The notes under the pieces are model-generated. The model was not told the origin of the DNA and made no database searches. It saw nothing but the letters and a program-made list of their open reading frames with translations. From Gammaproteobacteria bacterium (GTDB taxonomy: Bacteria; Pseudomonadota; Gammaproteobacteria; Enterobacterales; Alteromonadaceae): a stretch of 41,189 bases of DNA. Below are positions 8,114-17,783 of this stretch, piece by piece; the stretch's first letter is position 1, and every line of letters begins with the position of its first letter. The stretch lies in the NCBI GenBank assembly GCA_018825965.1, contig JAHKAA010000012.1, forward strand, positions 1 to 41,189, read 5' to 3'. Both the position numbers and the translations under genes were made by a program.

Positions 8114-9097
8114 TCACAATTCATTGCCACTTAATCTGTTGGCCTGAAAAGCCAGCAGATTATCACTGGTGATCTGACAAATCTGCTGTAAAGCTTCCTG
8201 TGTGAAAAATGCCTGATGTCCGGTGATCAATACATTAGGAAAGGTGAGCAGGCGTTTAAATACTTCATCCTCTATCAGTTGTCCGGATAAATCCTGAAAA
8301 AACAGATCGGCTTCCTGCTCATAAACATCCAGACCCAAATAACCAATCTTGCGGCTCTTCAACGCTTTAATCACTGCTTTGGTATCAATTAAGCCACCTC
8401 TGCTGGTGTTGATCAGCATGACACCTTCTTTCATCAGTGCCAGGCTCTTGTCGTTGATCATATGCTGGGTTTGAGGATTTAACGGACAATGCAGGCTGAT
8501 CACATCTGACTCTGTCCAAAGCTCTTCCAAAGGCACATAACGCACACCGGCTTTAACCAGTTCATCATTCACCTGAATGTCGTAACAGAGCAGCTTCATA
8601 CCAAATCCAAGCAGAATTTTAGCTGTGGCCGCACCTATACGGCCTGTACCGACCAGACCTGCAGTTTTGCCATGCAGGTTAAAACCCAATAAGCCATCGA
8701 GCGCAAAGTTATCATCCCGCACTCTGTTGTAGGCTTTATGTAATTTGCGGTTTAAGCAGAGGATCATTGCAACCGTATGTTCTGCGACTGCTTCAGGTGA
8801 GTAGGCGGGTACTCTTGCAACCCGCAGCCCCAACTCTTTGGCTGCGGCTAAATCGACGTTATTAAAACCAGCGCAGCGTAAGGCGATCATGCCCACACCC
8901 GCAGCTTTTAATTCAGTAAGCACTGGGGCAGACAGATCGTCATTTACAAAAACACAGACGGCTGCATAACCCAGGGTTAATTTAGCGCTTTGTTGATCCA
9001 GTGGACCATCAAAAAAGCAGAACTCAAGGCGTGGGTCTGCCCAATCAGCAAAACCTGTTTGATCGTATTTTTTCGCGCTAAAGACAGCAACTTTCAT
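8114..9097 (-). CDS. ldhA: D-lactate dehydrogenase (fermentative, NADH-dependent)
   Basis: A 327-residue D-2-hydroxyacid dehydrogenase that reduces pyruvate to D-lactate. It aligns along its whole length with E. coli LdhA as I recall that sequence: the same N-terminus (MKVAVFSAKKYDQ), IALRCAGFNNVDL, and the Rossmann motif VGTGRIG (149-155). The catalytic residues are Arg233 (NTSRGG), Glu262 and His294 (GHQAF), each offset by two from the E. coli numbering. A good AAGGAG precedes the ATG. It appears to be a single-gene unit; the next gene in the same direction ends 78 bases upstream of its start. Confidence 0.93.
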   Translation of the reverse strand: MKVAVFSAKKYDQTGFADWADPRLEFCFFDGPLDQQSAKLTLGYAAVCVFVNDDLSAPVLTELKAAGVGMIALRCAGFNNVDLAAAKELGLRVARVPAYSPEAVAEHTVAMILCLNRKLHKAYNRVRDDNFALDGLLGFNLHGKTAGLVGTGRIGAATAKILLGFGMKLLCYDIQVNDELVKAGVRYVPLEELWTESDVISLHCPLNPQTQHMINDKSLALMKEGVMLINTSRGGLIDTKAVIKALKSRKIGYLGLDVYEQEADLFFQDLSGQLIEDEVFKRLLTFPNVLITGHQAFFTQEALQQICQITSDNLLAFQANRLSGNEL

Positions 9098-9175
9098 TTT
9101 GGGGCTCCTTGCTTGCAGATCCGAACCTCAGAGTAACGCAAAAAGTCGCTGTTTATATTGTTTTTAATCAAAACA

Positions 9176-9661
9176 TCAGCTGTTCAGCACTTCTTCAACC
9201 GATTGATGCAGGCTGGACGGCTTAGTGCGTGGTGCATAACGTTTAACAACATCACCCTCGCGATTGACTAAAAACTTGGTGAAGTTCCATTTAATAGCGC
9301 GGGTTTTCATTAAACCACGGGCCTGATCTTTCAGGTATTCAAACAAAGGGTCTGAATCCAGACCATTCACCTGTACCTTGCCAAAAACCGGAAAACTAAC
9401 ACCATAATTCAACTGACAAAATTGCTGTATTTCTGCATTAGACCCAGGTTCCTGGGCCCCAAATTGATTACAGGGAAAGGCTAATACAACAAAACCACGA
9501 TCCTTGTACTGCTGATATAAGGCTTCCAATTCCTGATACTGCGGGGTAAAACCACACTGACTGGCTGTGTTGACAATCAGTACCACTTTATCCCTGTATT
9601 GGGCTAAATCAACGTCTTCGCCCTGACTGTCCTTCACTTTAAAATGGTGAACCTTTGGCAT
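9176..9661 (-). CDS. glutathione peroxidase family thiol peroxidase
   Basis: A 161-residue cytoplasmic peroxidase that reduces H2O2 or organic hydroperoxides. The catalytic cysteine is Cys36 in NTASQCGFTPQY, with partners Gln70 and Trp125-Asn126 (KWNFTKFLV). A second conserved Cys82 (FCQLNYG) would be the resolving cysteine of thioredoxin-dependent members. Residue 36 is cysteine, not selenocysteine. An in-frame start 84 bases further upstream would give an unrelated 28-residue extension. I choose the internal ATG because AAGGA lies six bases before it and the family starts at this point. It resembles the BtuE/Gpo group. Confidence 0.9.
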   Translation of the reverse strand: MPKVHHFKVKDSQGEDVDLAQYRDKVVLIVNTASQCGFTPQYQELEALYQQYKDRGFVVLAFPCNQFGAQEPGSNAEIQQFCQLNYGVSFPVFGKVQVNGLDSDPLFEYLKDQARGLMKTRAIKWNFTKFLVNREGDVVKRYAPRTKPSSLHQSVEEVLNS

Positions 9662-9762
9662 AACTGTCCTTTTCTGCAACTCGTCTGATGCTTTTGCGTC
9701 AGAGGCCCTTATTCTAGTAAGCTTTATGGCATTCAAGTCTGTCACAGAAATAAGTCAAAATT

Positions 9763-10650
9763 ATGTCAAATTTATCACAACAAAAAGTAGCCTTTATAGG
9801 TTTGGGTGTTATGGGCTTTCCTATGGCCGGGCATTTACAGCAAAAAGGCGAGCAGCTTTGTGTCTATAACAGAACAAAGCAGAAGGCGCTGGATTGGGTG
9901 CAGCAGTATGGCGGTAGCTGTGCATCCACTCCTGCAGAAGCGGCCACAGGCGCTGATCTGGTGATGTTATGTGTAGGCAATGATGATGATGTGCGCTCTG
10001 TCGTTTATGGCGGGCAGGGTGTTTTAGCCTCTATGGCCCCGGGTTCTGTATTGATTGATCACACCACAGCCTCAGCCGATTTAGCCCGTGAACTGGCGTT
10101 GGCCTGCCAGGCGAAAGGTATAGGTTTTTTAGATGCACCTGTATCAGGCGGTCAGGCTGGTGCTCAGAATGGCCTGCTGACCATTATGCTGGGCGGGGAA
10201 GCAACTGAGTTTGCAAAAGCTGAAAGTACGCTGATGAAATACGCCCGCAGTGCCCGTTTATTAGGGCCTGCAGGTTCTGGTCAACTGGCCAAAATGGTGA
10301 ATCAAATTTGTATTGCCGGCGTAGTACAAGGTTTGGCTGAGGCTATGCATTTTGCCCAACAAGCCGGATTAGATGGTCAGGCTGTTCTGGACACGATCAG
10401 CAAAGGGGCTGCTCAGTCCTGGCAAATGGAAAACCGGGGTTCCACTATGCTGCAAGGCCAATACGATTTTGGTTTTGCCGTTGACTGGATGCGTAAAGAT
10501 TTAGCCATCACCTTAAATGAAGCCCGTCACAACGGTGCCACTTTGCCCCTGACATCTTTAGTCGACCAGTTTTACTCTGTGGTTCAGGCGATGGGCGGCG
10601 GTCGTTGGGATACATCCAGTTTACTGACTGTATTGCAACGCAAAACCTGA
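9763..10650 (+). CDS. NAD(P)-dependent beta-hydroxyacid dehydrogenase
   Basis: A 295-residue member of the 3-hydroxyisobutyrate / tartronate-semialdehyde reductase family. The dinucleotide-binding motif GLGVMGFPM is at 13-21, the substrate motif DAPVSGGQAGA at 124-134, and the catalytic Lys177 in SGQLAKMVNQ. It is distinct from MmsB at 27748, with similar motifs but differing throughout. It lies far from the valine operon, so the substrate is probably another short 3-hydroxyacid or semialdehyde. It appears to be transcribed alone and converges on the tiny membrane-protein gene, ending eight bases before that gene's stop. Confidence 0.88.
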   Translation: MSNLSQQKVAFIGLGVMGFPMAGHLQQKGEQLCVYNRTKQKALDWVQQYGGSCASTPAEAATGADLVMLCVGNDDDVRSVVYGGQGVLASMAPGSVLIDHTTASADLARELALACQAKGIGFLDAPVSGGQAGAQNGLLTIMLGGEATEFAKAESTLMKYARSARLLGPAGSGQLAKMVNQICIAGVVQGLAEAMHFAQQAGLDGQAVLDTISKGAAQSWQMENRGSTMLQGQYDFGFAVDWMRKDLAITLNEARHNGATLPLTSLVDQFYSVVQAMGGGRWDTSSLLTVLQRKT

Positions 10651-10658
10651 TTAAAAAA

Positions 10659-10829
10659 CTAATCATCCAGACTGGCGCTGGCCAAACCTAAGGTCAGCAC
10701 CAGTAATAGTGGAATTTGTACCAGATGCAGCAAAGGATCTGGTGTGATTTGCAGAGCCAGTCCCACCACCATAGCCCAGACCAGAGCCAACAAAGCCAAC
10801 ACCGTTGTGCGTTTTGAGAGTTGAAACAT
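10659..10829 (-). CDS. 56-residue predicted membrane protein
   Basis: A short gene with an excellent ribosome binding site, AGGAGGT, six bases before its ATG. The translation is MFQLSKRTTV, then a hydrophobic helix (about 10-27), a short turn ITPDP (28-32) and a second hydrophobic helix (about 33-50), ending in SLDD. This predicts a two-helix hairpin in the inner membrane with a basic N-terminus and an acidic C-terminus. It is divergent from the AraC-type regulator, with 93 bases between starts, so it could be that regulator's neighbour target, but nothing proves it. I do not recognise the family. The strong Shine-Dalgarno and normal codon use support a real gene. Confidence 0.72.
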   Translation of the reverse strand: MFQLSKRTTVLALLALVWAMVVGLALQITPDPLLHLVQIPLLLVLTLGLASASLDD

Positions 10830-10922
10830 AACCACCTCCTGTTATTGATGCTGCTACTTTACTCTGGGGTTAATCAGGTCTAAAGTGTCACTAATGACGT
10901 AATTGAGGCTGTAAGTGACAAT

Positions 10923-11948
10923 ATGAAACGCATTGGTATTTGGGTAAATCAAGACGTAGTGATGAGCAGTGTGACAGGGGTGATCGATTTTTTTACCTTC
11001 TGTAATAAATACTGGCAACTGATACAACACAGTGATCAACTGCTATTTGAAACCCAGTTAATAGGTCCACAAGCAGAATTACAGCATGGGCCTTTTATTA
11101 TTAAGGTTGAAGCTGCAGATTTCAGTCAGATTGATATTTTGTTGATCCCGGGTTTTTATGCCTACAACTCAAAGGATCTGCTGCGTGTCAGTCAGGAATT
11201 GCTGCCTTACAAAACCGAATTGCAATTGATGTTACAGCAAGGCAAATGGCTGGGAGCTTTTTGCAATGGTACTTTTGCCTTGGCAGGCACTGGTTTGTTA
11301 GACGGGTTGCAATCCACTTCGGTCTGGTTTTTTAAGGACTATTTCCGCCAGATGTTTCCGCAAGTCAAACTGGATCTGCAACAACTGGTGGTGCAGCAGC
11401 AAAGCATCTTAACTGGCGGCGCGACCACCTCTTACCTGAATTTATGCCTGCGTTTTGTCGAACTTTGTATGGACACAGCTTTTGCTCAGCAAATGGCAAA
11501 AATTATGCTGACGGATCCAAACCGGACTTCGCAGTTACCCTATTTGTCACTGCAATTGGCTCCACAACATAAAGACGCTAAGTTGGCTGAAATTCAGCAG
11601 TACTTACAGGCTCATCTGGCAGAACCTGTTAGTCTGGAGCAATTAGCCGAAACCTTTGCTATGACACCCCGTACTTTGATCCGGCGTTTTAAGCAACATC
11701 TGGACGAAACGCCTATGGCTTATTTACAGCGTTTACGTATTGAGAGGGCAAAGTCCCTGCTGGAAAACACCTTATGGACAGCAGAAGAAATTATGCAACA
11801 GGTAGGCTATGAAGATATCTCATCTTTTCGTAAGTTGTTTGTGCATTACACCAGTCTGACACCTAAGGCTTACCGGCAAAAATTTATGTTTGAACCCCAG
11901 ATCCACTGTTGTCCTGTGTCGGCAGAACAGCAAGGATCGGCAGCCTGA
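10923..11948 (+). CDS. GlxA-type transcriptional regulator (DJ-1/PfpI domain plus AraC HTH)
   Basis: A 341-residue DNA-binding regulator. Residues about 3-185 form a DJ-1/PfpI class I glutamine amidotransferase-like domain, with LIPGFYAY and the nucleophile-elbow-like GAFCNGTFALA. Residues about 220-330 are an AraC/XylS double helix-turn-helix: LEQLAETFAMTPRTLIRRFK is the first HTH, and EEIMQQVGYEDISSFRKLF with SLTPKAYRQKF is the second. Proteins of this layout respond to small metabolites, often quaternary amines or amino acids, but the inducer here cannot be told. It is divergent from the small membrane protein and near the oxidoreductase gene. The ATG is preceded by GAGG at a rather long spacing. 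Confidence 0.9.
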   Translation: MKRIGIWVNQDVVMSSVTGVIDFFTFCNKYWQLIQHSDQLLFETQLIGPQAELQHGPFIIKVEAADFSQIDILLIPGFYAYNSKDLLRVSQELLPYKTELQLMLQQGKWLGAFCNGTFALAGTGLLDGLQSTSVWFFKDYFRQMFPQVKLDLQQLVVQQQSILTGGATTSYLNLCLRFVELCMDTAFAQQMAKIMLTDPNRTSQLPYLSLQLAPQHKDAKLAEIQQYLQAHLAEPVSLEQLAETFAMTPRTLIRRFKQHLDETPMAYLQRLRIERAKSLLENTLWTAEEIMQQVGYEDISSFRKLFVHYTSLTPKAYRQKFMFEPQIHCCPVSAEQQGSAA

Positions 11949-12009
11949 CTAGTAAATATACTAAATATTTAACAATGTTTAACAAATGAGCCAGGAAAAG
12001 TTTGATTTG

Positions 12010-12018
12010 TGCTATTAT
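12010..12018 (+). promoter_or_regulatory. candidate extended -10 promoter
   Basis: TGCTATTAT matches an extended -10 element and lies about 34 bases before the ATG of the PH-like membrane protein, in a short AT-rich gap after the AraC-type gene. No good -35 box is visible at 17 bases. Confidence 0.35.
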
Positions 12019-12051
12019 CATGTGGCCAATTCATTGATGAAAGTAAACTAA

Positions 12052-12567
12052 ATGTATTTATCTGAGATCGGCTGGCATCTTTATGCGCTGCTTTTTATTG
12101 TTTGTGTGCTGCTTCCGGCTTTGGTTTTATCGGCTCTGGTGTATTTTAAACCCCTTTGGTTACGCCAATCCTTATGGGTTTTCAGCTGTTGTACTTTGTG
12201 TTTTTTACTACTGAGCCTGAAGTTCAGTGATAACACTTTGTTAATGACTGACAAGGCTCTGGAGCTGAAAGCGGGTTTATATAAAACGAAGATTGATGAT
12301 ATCCACTCTGCACAAAGTAAAGTTTCAGTGGTCGTTTGTGAAGAACTGGGTGAGTTTACACCTGAAGTTGCAGTAAATGCCATCAACCTTCCTAATTACA
12401 AAGTAGGTTGGTACAGGTTAGCTAATCAGCAAACTGCCTTTGTGATGCTGATTGGTAATATCGACAAAGTGACAGTGGTCAGCACTAAAAATGCAATCGC
12501 CTTAATTAGCGGCGATATTAACAGGGATAATGCTGGTGCTGGCTTACAGGCCAAGGCATTTCGTTAG
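12052..12567 (+). CDS. membrane protein with bacterial PH-like C-terminal domain
   Basis: A 171-residue protein with two N-terminal transmembrane helices (about 10-33 and 39-58) joined by a short basic turn (FKPLWLRQ). The soluble domain of about 110 residues contains LELKAGLYKTKIDDI, LPNYKVGWYRLANQQTAFVM and KVTVVSTKNAIALISGD. This strand pattern, with the 'GWYRLANG..A' motif, is that of bacterial pleckstrin-homology-like domains of the bPH_5 type, by recollection. The molecular role is unknown; such proteins often sit in the inner membrane with the PH-like domain outside or inside. It is monocistronic and ends in its own terminator hairpin. Confidence 0.75.
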   Translation: MYLSEIGWHLYALLFIVCVLLPALVLSALVYFKPLWLRQSLWVFSCCTLCFLLLSLKFSDNTLLMTDKALELKAGLYKTKIDDIHSAQSKVSVVVCEELGEFTPEVAVNAINLPNYKVGWYRLANQQTAFVMLIGNIDKVTVVSTKNAIALISGDINRDNAGAGLQAKAFR

Positions 12568-12602
12568 AGCCGGAGCTTGGGCTCCGACTCTAACATCAGT
12601 TT
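12563..12602 (+). terminator. terminator after PH-like membrane protein gene
   Basis: A 14-bp imperfect stem GTTAGAGCCGGAGC / GCTCCGACTCTAAC (12563-12576 with 12581-12594, one mismatch) with a 4-base loop, followed by CAGTTTT. The 5' arm includes the stop codon of the gene. It also faces the end of the liu operon from the other side. Confidence 0.72.
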
Positions 12603-12606
12603 TAAA

Positions 12607-13263
12607 TCAGAACTGCATTTCCGGAATATCACCCGAAATAACTAACTTACCCGCAGTTTTTTGCTGAATTTCTTCCACGCTGATACCAGGTGCCCGTTCC
12701 AGCAGATGGAAAGCGCCGTCCCGAACTTCCAGCACAGCTAAATCCGTCACAATCTTTTTCACACAGTTCACGCCAGTCAAAGGCAAAGTACAGTTATCCA
12801 GTAACTTAGAGCTGCCGTATTTGTCAGCGTGAGTCATAGTGACAATAATGTTTTGTGCGCCAGCCACTAAATCCATAGCGCCGCCCATGCCTTTGACCAG
12901 TTTGCCCGGGATCATCCAGCTGGCGATATTGCCGTTTTGATCCACTTCAAAAGCGCCCAACACTGTTAAGTCCACATGGCCGCCACGGATCATGGCAAAG
13001 CTTTCGGCTGAGCTGAAAATAGCAGCGCCTTTAATAGCTGTGACTGTTTCTTTACCGGCGTTGATCATATCAGCATCCAGTTCAGCTTCGGTTGGGTAGG
13101 GGCCCATGCCTAATAAACCGTTTTCCGATTGCAGCATCACTTCAATACCTGCAGGTACATAGTTCGCCACTAATGTAGGGATACCAATACCTAAATTGAC
13201 GTAATAACCGTCCTGTAATTCCTGAGCCACCCGCATAGCGACCTGTTCACGTGATAATGCCAT
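12607..13263 (-). CDS. scoB: 3-oxoacid CoA-transferase subunit B
   Basis: A 218-residue beta subunit of succinyl-CoA:acetoacetate CoA-transferase. Together with ScoA it would activate the acetoacetate released by HMG-CoA lyase to acetoacetyl-CoA for thiolysis. The motif [11 protein letters not shown] carries the catalytic glutamate (Glu47), which forms the CoA thioester in this family, and [16 protein letters not shown] is family-typical. It begins 12 bases after scoA with AAGGAG before the ATG, so the two subunits are translated together. It is the last gene of the liu operon, and the terminator hairpin of the opposing gene follows. Confidence 0.95.
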   Translation of the reverse strand: MALSREQVAMRVAQELQDGYYVNLGIGIPTLVANYVPAGIEVMLQSENGLLGMGPYPTEAELDADMINAGKETVTAIKGAAIFSSAESFAMIRGGHVDLTVLGAFEVDQNGNIASWMIPGKLVKGMGGAMDLVAGAQNIIVTMTHADKYGSSKLLDNCTLPLTGVNCVKKIVTDLAVLEVRDGAFHLLERAPGISVEEIQQKTAGKLVISGDIPEMQF

Positions 13264-13275
13264 TTGCTGTGCTCC

Positions 13276-13977
13276 TTAAGCCTGACGAACCATACGACGT
13301 TCAATGCGTTTCTCAAAGCTGGCTTTGATCACACGTTGTACATAAATACCTGGTGTGTGAATTTGGCTTGGCTCCAGTTCACCTGGTTCCACAATTTCTT
13401 CCACTTCAGCCACAGTAATTTTGCCTGCAGTCGCAGCCATAGGGTTGAAGTTCATTGAGGTATGGCGGAATACCAGATTGCCGTAACGGTCGGCTTTCCA
13501 GGCGCGAACTATGGCAAAATCACCGGTAATGGATTCTTCCAGTACATAGTTACGGCCATTAATCTCGCGGGTTTCTTTGCCATCAGCCACAGGTGTACCG
13601 TAACCAGTCGCAGTGTAAAAAGCCGGAATGCCAGCGCCACCAGCGCGGATTTTTTCAGCTAGCGTGCCTTGAGGGGTCAGAACCACTTCGAGTTCACCTG
13701 ATAACAGCTGCTTTTCAAATAAGGCGTTTTCGCCAACATAAGAGGCGACCATTTTTTTGATCTGGCGGTCTTCTAACAGCACACCTAAACCAAAACCATC
13801 AACACCACAGTTATTGGAGACGACAGTTAAATCACGGGTGCCCATTTTTTTTATTTGAGCAATCAGGCCCTCCGGAATACCACATAAACCAAAACCACCG
13901 GCTATCACTGTCATGCCATCGGTCAGGCCTGCCAGCGCTTCTTCATAGCTGGTCACAACTTTATTAAACCCTGCCAT
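13276..13977 (-). CDS. scoA: 3-oxoacid CoA-transferase subunit A
   Basis: A 233-residue alpha subunit of succinyl-CoA:acetoacetate CoA-transferase, the partner of ScoB. The glycine-rich CoA-binding loop [13 protein letters not shown] is at 27-39, with [11 protein letters not shown] and [21 protein letters not shown] further on, all typical of the family. AAGGAT precedes the ATG. It is placed directly after HMG-CoA lyase, so the acetoacetate produced by leucine breakdown can be converted at once. In Shewanella the same two genes end the liu operon, as I recall. Confidence 0.95.
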   Translation of the reverse strand: MAGFNKVVTSYEEALAGLTDGMTVIAGGFGLCGIPEGLIAQIKKMGTRDLTVVSNNCGVDGFGLGVLLEDRQIKKMVASYVGENALFEKQLLSGELEVVLTPQGTLAEKIRAGGAGIPAFYTATGYGTPVADGKETREINGRNYVLEESITGDFAIVRAWKADRYGNLVFRHTSMNFNPMAATAGKITVAEVEEIVEPGELEPSQIHTPGIYVQRVIKASFEKRIERRMVRQA

Positions 13978-14006
13978 TTTGTATCCTTAATAGATGCTAT
14001 CAATCA

Positions 14007-14945
14007 TTAATTCTGCTGGCATTTGGCCTTAAGCGCCAATCCTACTTTAGAACTAGGAGCTTTGCCCAACTGCTCGCTGATAAACCAGCCGACTGAAGCC
14101 AGCTGTTGTAAATCAACACCGCTCTGTATGCCAAGGCCGTTTAGTAAATACACTACTTCTTCAGTGGCAACATTGCCTGACGCACCGGCAGCGTAAGGAC
14201 AGCCGCCTAAACCTGCGACTGAGCTGTCCACTACAGCAATACCATGTTGCAGCGCTGCGTAAATATTACTTAACGCCTGGCCATAAGTATCGTGAAAATG
14301 CACAGCTAACTGCTCTACAGGCACGACAGCCAGCACAGCATCGAGCATGGCATTGACTTTGGACGGAGTGCCAACGCCTATGGTGTCGCCTAAAGAAATT
14401 TCGTAGCAGCCCATATCGAGCAGGGCTTTAGCAACCCGGGCAACTTCTGATGGTTCAACGTCGCCCTGATAAGGGCAGCCGACCACACAAGAGACATAAC
14501 CCCGCACTTTAATACCATCCAGCTTAGCGCGCGCCATCACTGGGGCAAAACGCTGCAGGCTTTCAGCTATGCTGCAATTGATATTTTTTTGGGTAAAAGC
14601 TTCTGAAGCAGCTCCAAATACCGCCACTTCAGTGGCTCCTGCGGCCTTGGCTGCTTCATAACCTTGCAGATTGGGTGTTAAAGCCGCATAGCTAATGCCC
14701 GCTTTACGGCTTATTTGTGTAAACACAGCCGCTGAATCGGCCATTTGTGGCACCCACTTTGGCGAGACAAAAGCGCCGGTTTCAATGGTGACAAGACCAG
14801 TTTCAGCTAAGCGATTGACCAACTCAACTTTGGCCTCCAGCGATACAGCTTTTTCATTTTGCAGACCATCGCGTGGACCTACTTCAACAAGTCGCACTGC
14901 TTTGGGTAAAGCTGCTGTATGTTGTGGGTTTAATGTCAGTGACAT
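14007..14945 (-). CDS. liuE: hydroxymethylglutaryl-CoA lyase
   Basis: A 312-residue enzyme that cleaves 3-hydroxy-3-methylglutaryl-CoA to acetyl-CoA and acetoacetate, the last carbon-cleaving step of leucine catabolism. [12 protein letters not shown] (20-31) carries the metal-binding Asp and the active-site Arg. [15 protein letters not shown] is in the middle, [10 protein letters not shown] carries the metal-binding histidines, and the lyase signature [18 protein letters not shown] carries the active-site Cys loop. These distinguish it from isopropylmalate synthase and other DRE-TIM enzymes. AAAGGA precedes the ATG. It starts 12 bases after liuD in the same operon. The synonym mvaB is also used. 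Confidence 0.95.
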   Translation of the reverse strand: MSLTLNPQHTAALPKAVRLVEVGPRDGLQNEKAVSLEAKVELVNRLAETGLVTIETGAFVSPKWVPQMADSAAVFTQISRKAGISYAALTPNLQGYEAAKAAGATEVAVFGAASEAFTQKNINCSIAESLQRFAPVMARAKLDGIKVRGYVSCVVGCPYQGDVEPSEVARVAKALLDMGCYEISLGDTIGVGTPSKVNAMLDAVLAVVPVEQLAVHFHDTYGQALSNIYAALQHGIAVVDSSVAGLGGCPYAAGASGNVATEEVVYLLNGLGIQSGVDLQQLASVGWFISEQLGKAPSSKVGLALKAKCQQN

Positions 14946-14956
14946 GCACGTATCCT

Positions 14957-16948
14957 TTAAACGGGGCTGCGGTAGTCCGCAGCCGTAAAATCGACCAGTT
15001 GAGCACCGTCTTTGACTAAATCACCAGCGGCATAAAACAGCTGATTGACCACACCATCTTTAGGCGCCTTGATGCTGTATTCCATTTTCATCGCTTCCAT
15101 CACTAAAAGCGTCTGGCCAGCACTGACAACAGCGCCTTTATCGACCATGACTGCGACTATAGTGCCGTTCATGGGTGCCGTCAGGCTGCCTGCTGCTGCG
15201 CTGTCGTCGACCACAGTTTGCACTTGTGTCTGGTAAACAAAGTCATAACGCTGATGTTTGATAAAAACCGAGACTATGTCCTGATACTGACTGACCCGCA
15301 CTTTGACTCTGTGGCCATTTAAATTAGCCTGCAGTTCATCATCTTGTAAGCTGGCAGTGGCAGGGGTGATCACCGCTTGCTGGGTTAAGCTGAGTGCTTT
15401 GCCTTCAGAGCTGATGCTAACCAGACGGGTTTCATCCTGATAAATCAGTGGGAAAGACACAGTTGGAACTTCATTTAAACGCCAGCCAGAACACAAAGCC
15501 CATGGGCTTTGGTCGTTGGTCGTGTTTGAACGCTCCTTCAAAAACAAATAAAGTGCAGCTAATAAACTGGCTTGTTCGGTTTCAGACTGACCAGGTGCAA
15601 ACAAGGATTCTTTATGCCGTTCAATAAAATGGGTATCCAGCTCGGCTTTGGCAAAAGCAGCTTGCTCCACTAAACGGGTTAAAAAGTTCAGGTTGTTTTT
15701 CACACCAGCAATGCGGTAATCATCCAAAGCACGCAACATACGGGCTATGGCGCGGTCACGGTTTTCATCCCAGACTATCAGTTTGGCAATCATAGGATCG
15801 TAAAAAGGCGATACTTCATCGTTTTCGACTACACCTGTATCCACCCGTACATAACGGCTTTGCTCAGGCTGGCGTAAATAGGTCAGTTTACCTGTGGCAG
15901 GTAGGAAATCATGATCCGGATCTTCCGCATAAACCCGCACTTCAATGGCATGGCCATCAATGGTGACTTGCTCCTGAGTTAAAGGCAAAGGCTGACCACT
16001 GGCAACCAACAACTGCCATTTCACCAGATCCTGACCTGTGATCATTTCTGTCACAGGGTGTTCGACCTGCAGACGGGTATTCATTTCCATAAAATAGAAG
16101 GAGCCGTCTTCATCAAATAAAAATTCAACAGTACCAGCGCCCTGATAGGCAATAGCCTGAGCCGCTTTCACCGCAGCTTCGCCCATGGCTTTACGCTGCT
16201 CGCTACTGAAATTTGGTGCTGGTGCTTCTTCAATCACCTTCTGGTGACGGCGCTGAATAGAACAATCCCGCTCAGCTAAATAGACTGCATTGCCAAAACT
16301 GTCGGCAAAGACCTGAATTTCAACATGACGGGGTTTTGTCAGGTAGCGTTCCATCAGCACTTTGTCATTGCCAAAGCCGTTTAAGGCTTCACGTTTGGCG
16401 CCAGCCAAAGCTTCAGCAAATTCGCCACTGTTCCAAACCACACGCATACCTTTGCCACCGCCACCATAAGCGGCCTTTAACAGCAGAGGGTAACCCACTA
16501 AATCAGCTTGTTGCTGTAAAAAGGCGGGGTCCTGATTATCACCATGGTAACCCGGTACTAATGGCACACCAGCCTGGGTCATAATCTCTTTGGCGGCGCT
16601 TTTGCTGCCCATAGCAGCTATGGCGGATACAGGAGGGCCAATAAAGACCACACCGGCTTTGGCACAAGCGTCTGCAAAACCTTCGTTTTCTGATAAAAAG
16701 CCATAACCAGGGTGCACAGCTTCGGCGCCACTTAATTTGGCGATTTCCAGAATTTTATCAGCCCGTAAATAGGACTCTTTGCTTGGTGCCGGGCCTAATA
16801 AAAAGGCTTCATCGGCCATATGCACATGACGGGCATTGGCATCAGCGTCTGAGTACACGGCCACACAACGAATGCCAAGTTTATGGGCGGTTTCTATGAC
16901 ACGGCAGGCGATTTCGCCCCGGTTGGCGATCAAAATTTTGCGAAACAT
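14957..16948 (-). CDS. liuD: methylcrotonyl-CoA carboxylase, biotin-carrying alpha subunit
   Basis: A 663-residue biotin carboxylase and carrier subunit. Working with LiuB it carboxylates 3-methylcrotonyl-CoA to 3-methylglutaconyl-CoA. Residues 1-445 are the biotin carboxylase, with [17 protein letters not shown], the ATP-grasp loop GGGGKGMR near 162, and [17 protein letters not shown] middle linker follows, then the biotinyl domain, with Lys621 as the biotinylated residue ([10 protein letters not shown]). The length fits the acyl-CoA carboxylase alpha family. It lies between liuC and liuE with gaps of about a dozen bases, and AAGGA precedes the start at a long spacing. Confidence 0.95.
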   Translation of the reverse strand: MFRKILIANRGEIACRVIETAHKLGIRCVAVYSDADANARHVHMADEAFLLGPAPSKESYLRADKILEIAKLSGAEAVHPGYGFLSENEGFADACAKAGVVFIGPPVSAIAAMGSKSAAKEIMTQAGVPLVPGYHGDNQDPAFLQQQADLVGYPLLLKAAYGGGGKGMRVVWNSGEFAEALAGAKREALNGFGNDKVLMERYLTKPRHVEIQVFADSFGNAVYLAERDCSIQRRHQKVIEEAPAPNFSSEQRKAMGEAAVKAAQAIAYQGAGTVEFLFDEDGSFYFMEMNTRLQVEHPVTEMITGQDLVKWQLLVASGQPLPLTQEQVTIDGHAIEVRVYAEDPDHDFLPATGKLTYLRQPEQSRYVRVDTGVVENDEVSPFYDPMIAKLIVWDENRDRAIARMLRALDDYRIAGVKNNLNFLTRLVEQAAFAKAELDTHFIERHKESLFAPGQSETEQASLLAALYLFLKERSNTTNDQSPWALCSGWRLNEVPTVSFPLIYQDETRLVSISSEGKALSLTQQAVITPATASLQDDELQANLNGHRVKVRVSQYQDIVSVFIKHQRYDFVYQTQVQTVVDDSAAAGSLTAPMNGTIVAVMVDKGAVVSAGQTLLVMEAMKMEYSIKAPKDGVVNQLFYAAGDLVKDGAQLVDFTAADYRSPV

Positions 16949-16962
16949 CAGTCTGTTTTTCC

Positions 16963-17760
16963 TTATTCTGACCGGATCCAGGCCGGAGTACGTTTTTGTA
17001 AAAAGGCGTTTAAACCTTCCTGACCTTCATTTGATACCCGAATTGCGGCAATACGGGCTGAAGTGCTGTCTATCAACTGCTGATTTATAGGCTGATGATT
17101 CACAGCAGCCATCAATTCTTTAGCGCAGCGCAAAGCTGCAGGGCTGTTGTTCAGCAAAATGCCCACAAAATGTTCTGCGGCATCTGCAAGACCACCAGCT
17201 TCCACCAACTGATGCACTAAACCTAAATTTAAGGCTGTGTCGGCATCAAAACGTTCTGCGGTTAAGAAGTAACGGCGGCTGGCACGTTCGCCAATAGCGC
17301 GCATCACGTAGGGGCTGATCACCGCTGGTATTAAACCAATTTTCACTTCGCTTAAACAAAAGCTGGCGCCTTGTTCGGCAAGGGCTATGTCACAGCAGGA
17401 GACTAAACCCAAAGCACCACCAAAAGCTGAACCTTGCACTAAAGCTATGGTTGGGGCTGGGAAGCAATCTAACTGTCGCATCAGCTCTGCTAACTGGCCT
17501 GCATCTTCTAAGTTCTGCTGGTAGTTTTTCTCAGCCATAGAGCGCATCCAGTTCAGATCTGCACCTGCGCTGAAGTTTTTACCCGAGGATTTCAGCAGCA
17601 GCACTCGCACAGCAGGGTTAGCGGCAAGGCTTTTTAAAGCATCAATTAATTCGCCAATCATGCTGTCGTCAAAGGCGTTATGCACTTCGGCGCGGTTCAG
17701 CACGAGTTCTGCAACACCAGCTGTAGTTAACGAGGTAGTAATAGTTTTATAGTTTTTCAT
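16963..17760 (-). CDS. liuC: methylglutaconyl-CoA hydratase (enoyl-CoA hydratase family)
   Basis: A 265-residue crotonase-fold enzyme that hydrates 3-methylglutaconyl-CoA to HMG-CoA. The oxyanion-hole segments are KNFSAGADLNWM (about 62-73) and ALVQGSAFGGALGLVSCCDIALAE, and the second-half motif SEVKIGLIPAVISPYV fits the family. The assignment to methylglutaconyl-CoA rather than a general enoyl-CoA rests on its position between the two carboxylase subunit genes. AGGAG lies six bases before the ATG. The C-terminal FLQKRTPAWIR is typical for the family. Confidence 0.93.
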   Translation of the reverse strand: MKNYKTITTSLTTAGVAELVLNRAEVHNAFDDSMIGELIDALKSLAANPAVRVLLLKSSGKNFSAGADLNWMRSMAEKNYQQNLEDAGQLAELMRQLDCFPAPTIALVQGSAFGGALGLVSCCDIALAEQGASFCLSEVKIGLIPAVISPYVMRAIGERASRRYFLTAERFDADTALNLGLVHQLVEAGGLADAAEHFVGILLNNSPAALRCAKELMAAVNHQPINQQLIDSTSARIAAIRVSNEGQEGLNAFLQKRTPAWIRSE

Positions 17761-17783
17761 TTTTTACTCCTGTGCCTTTTGCA

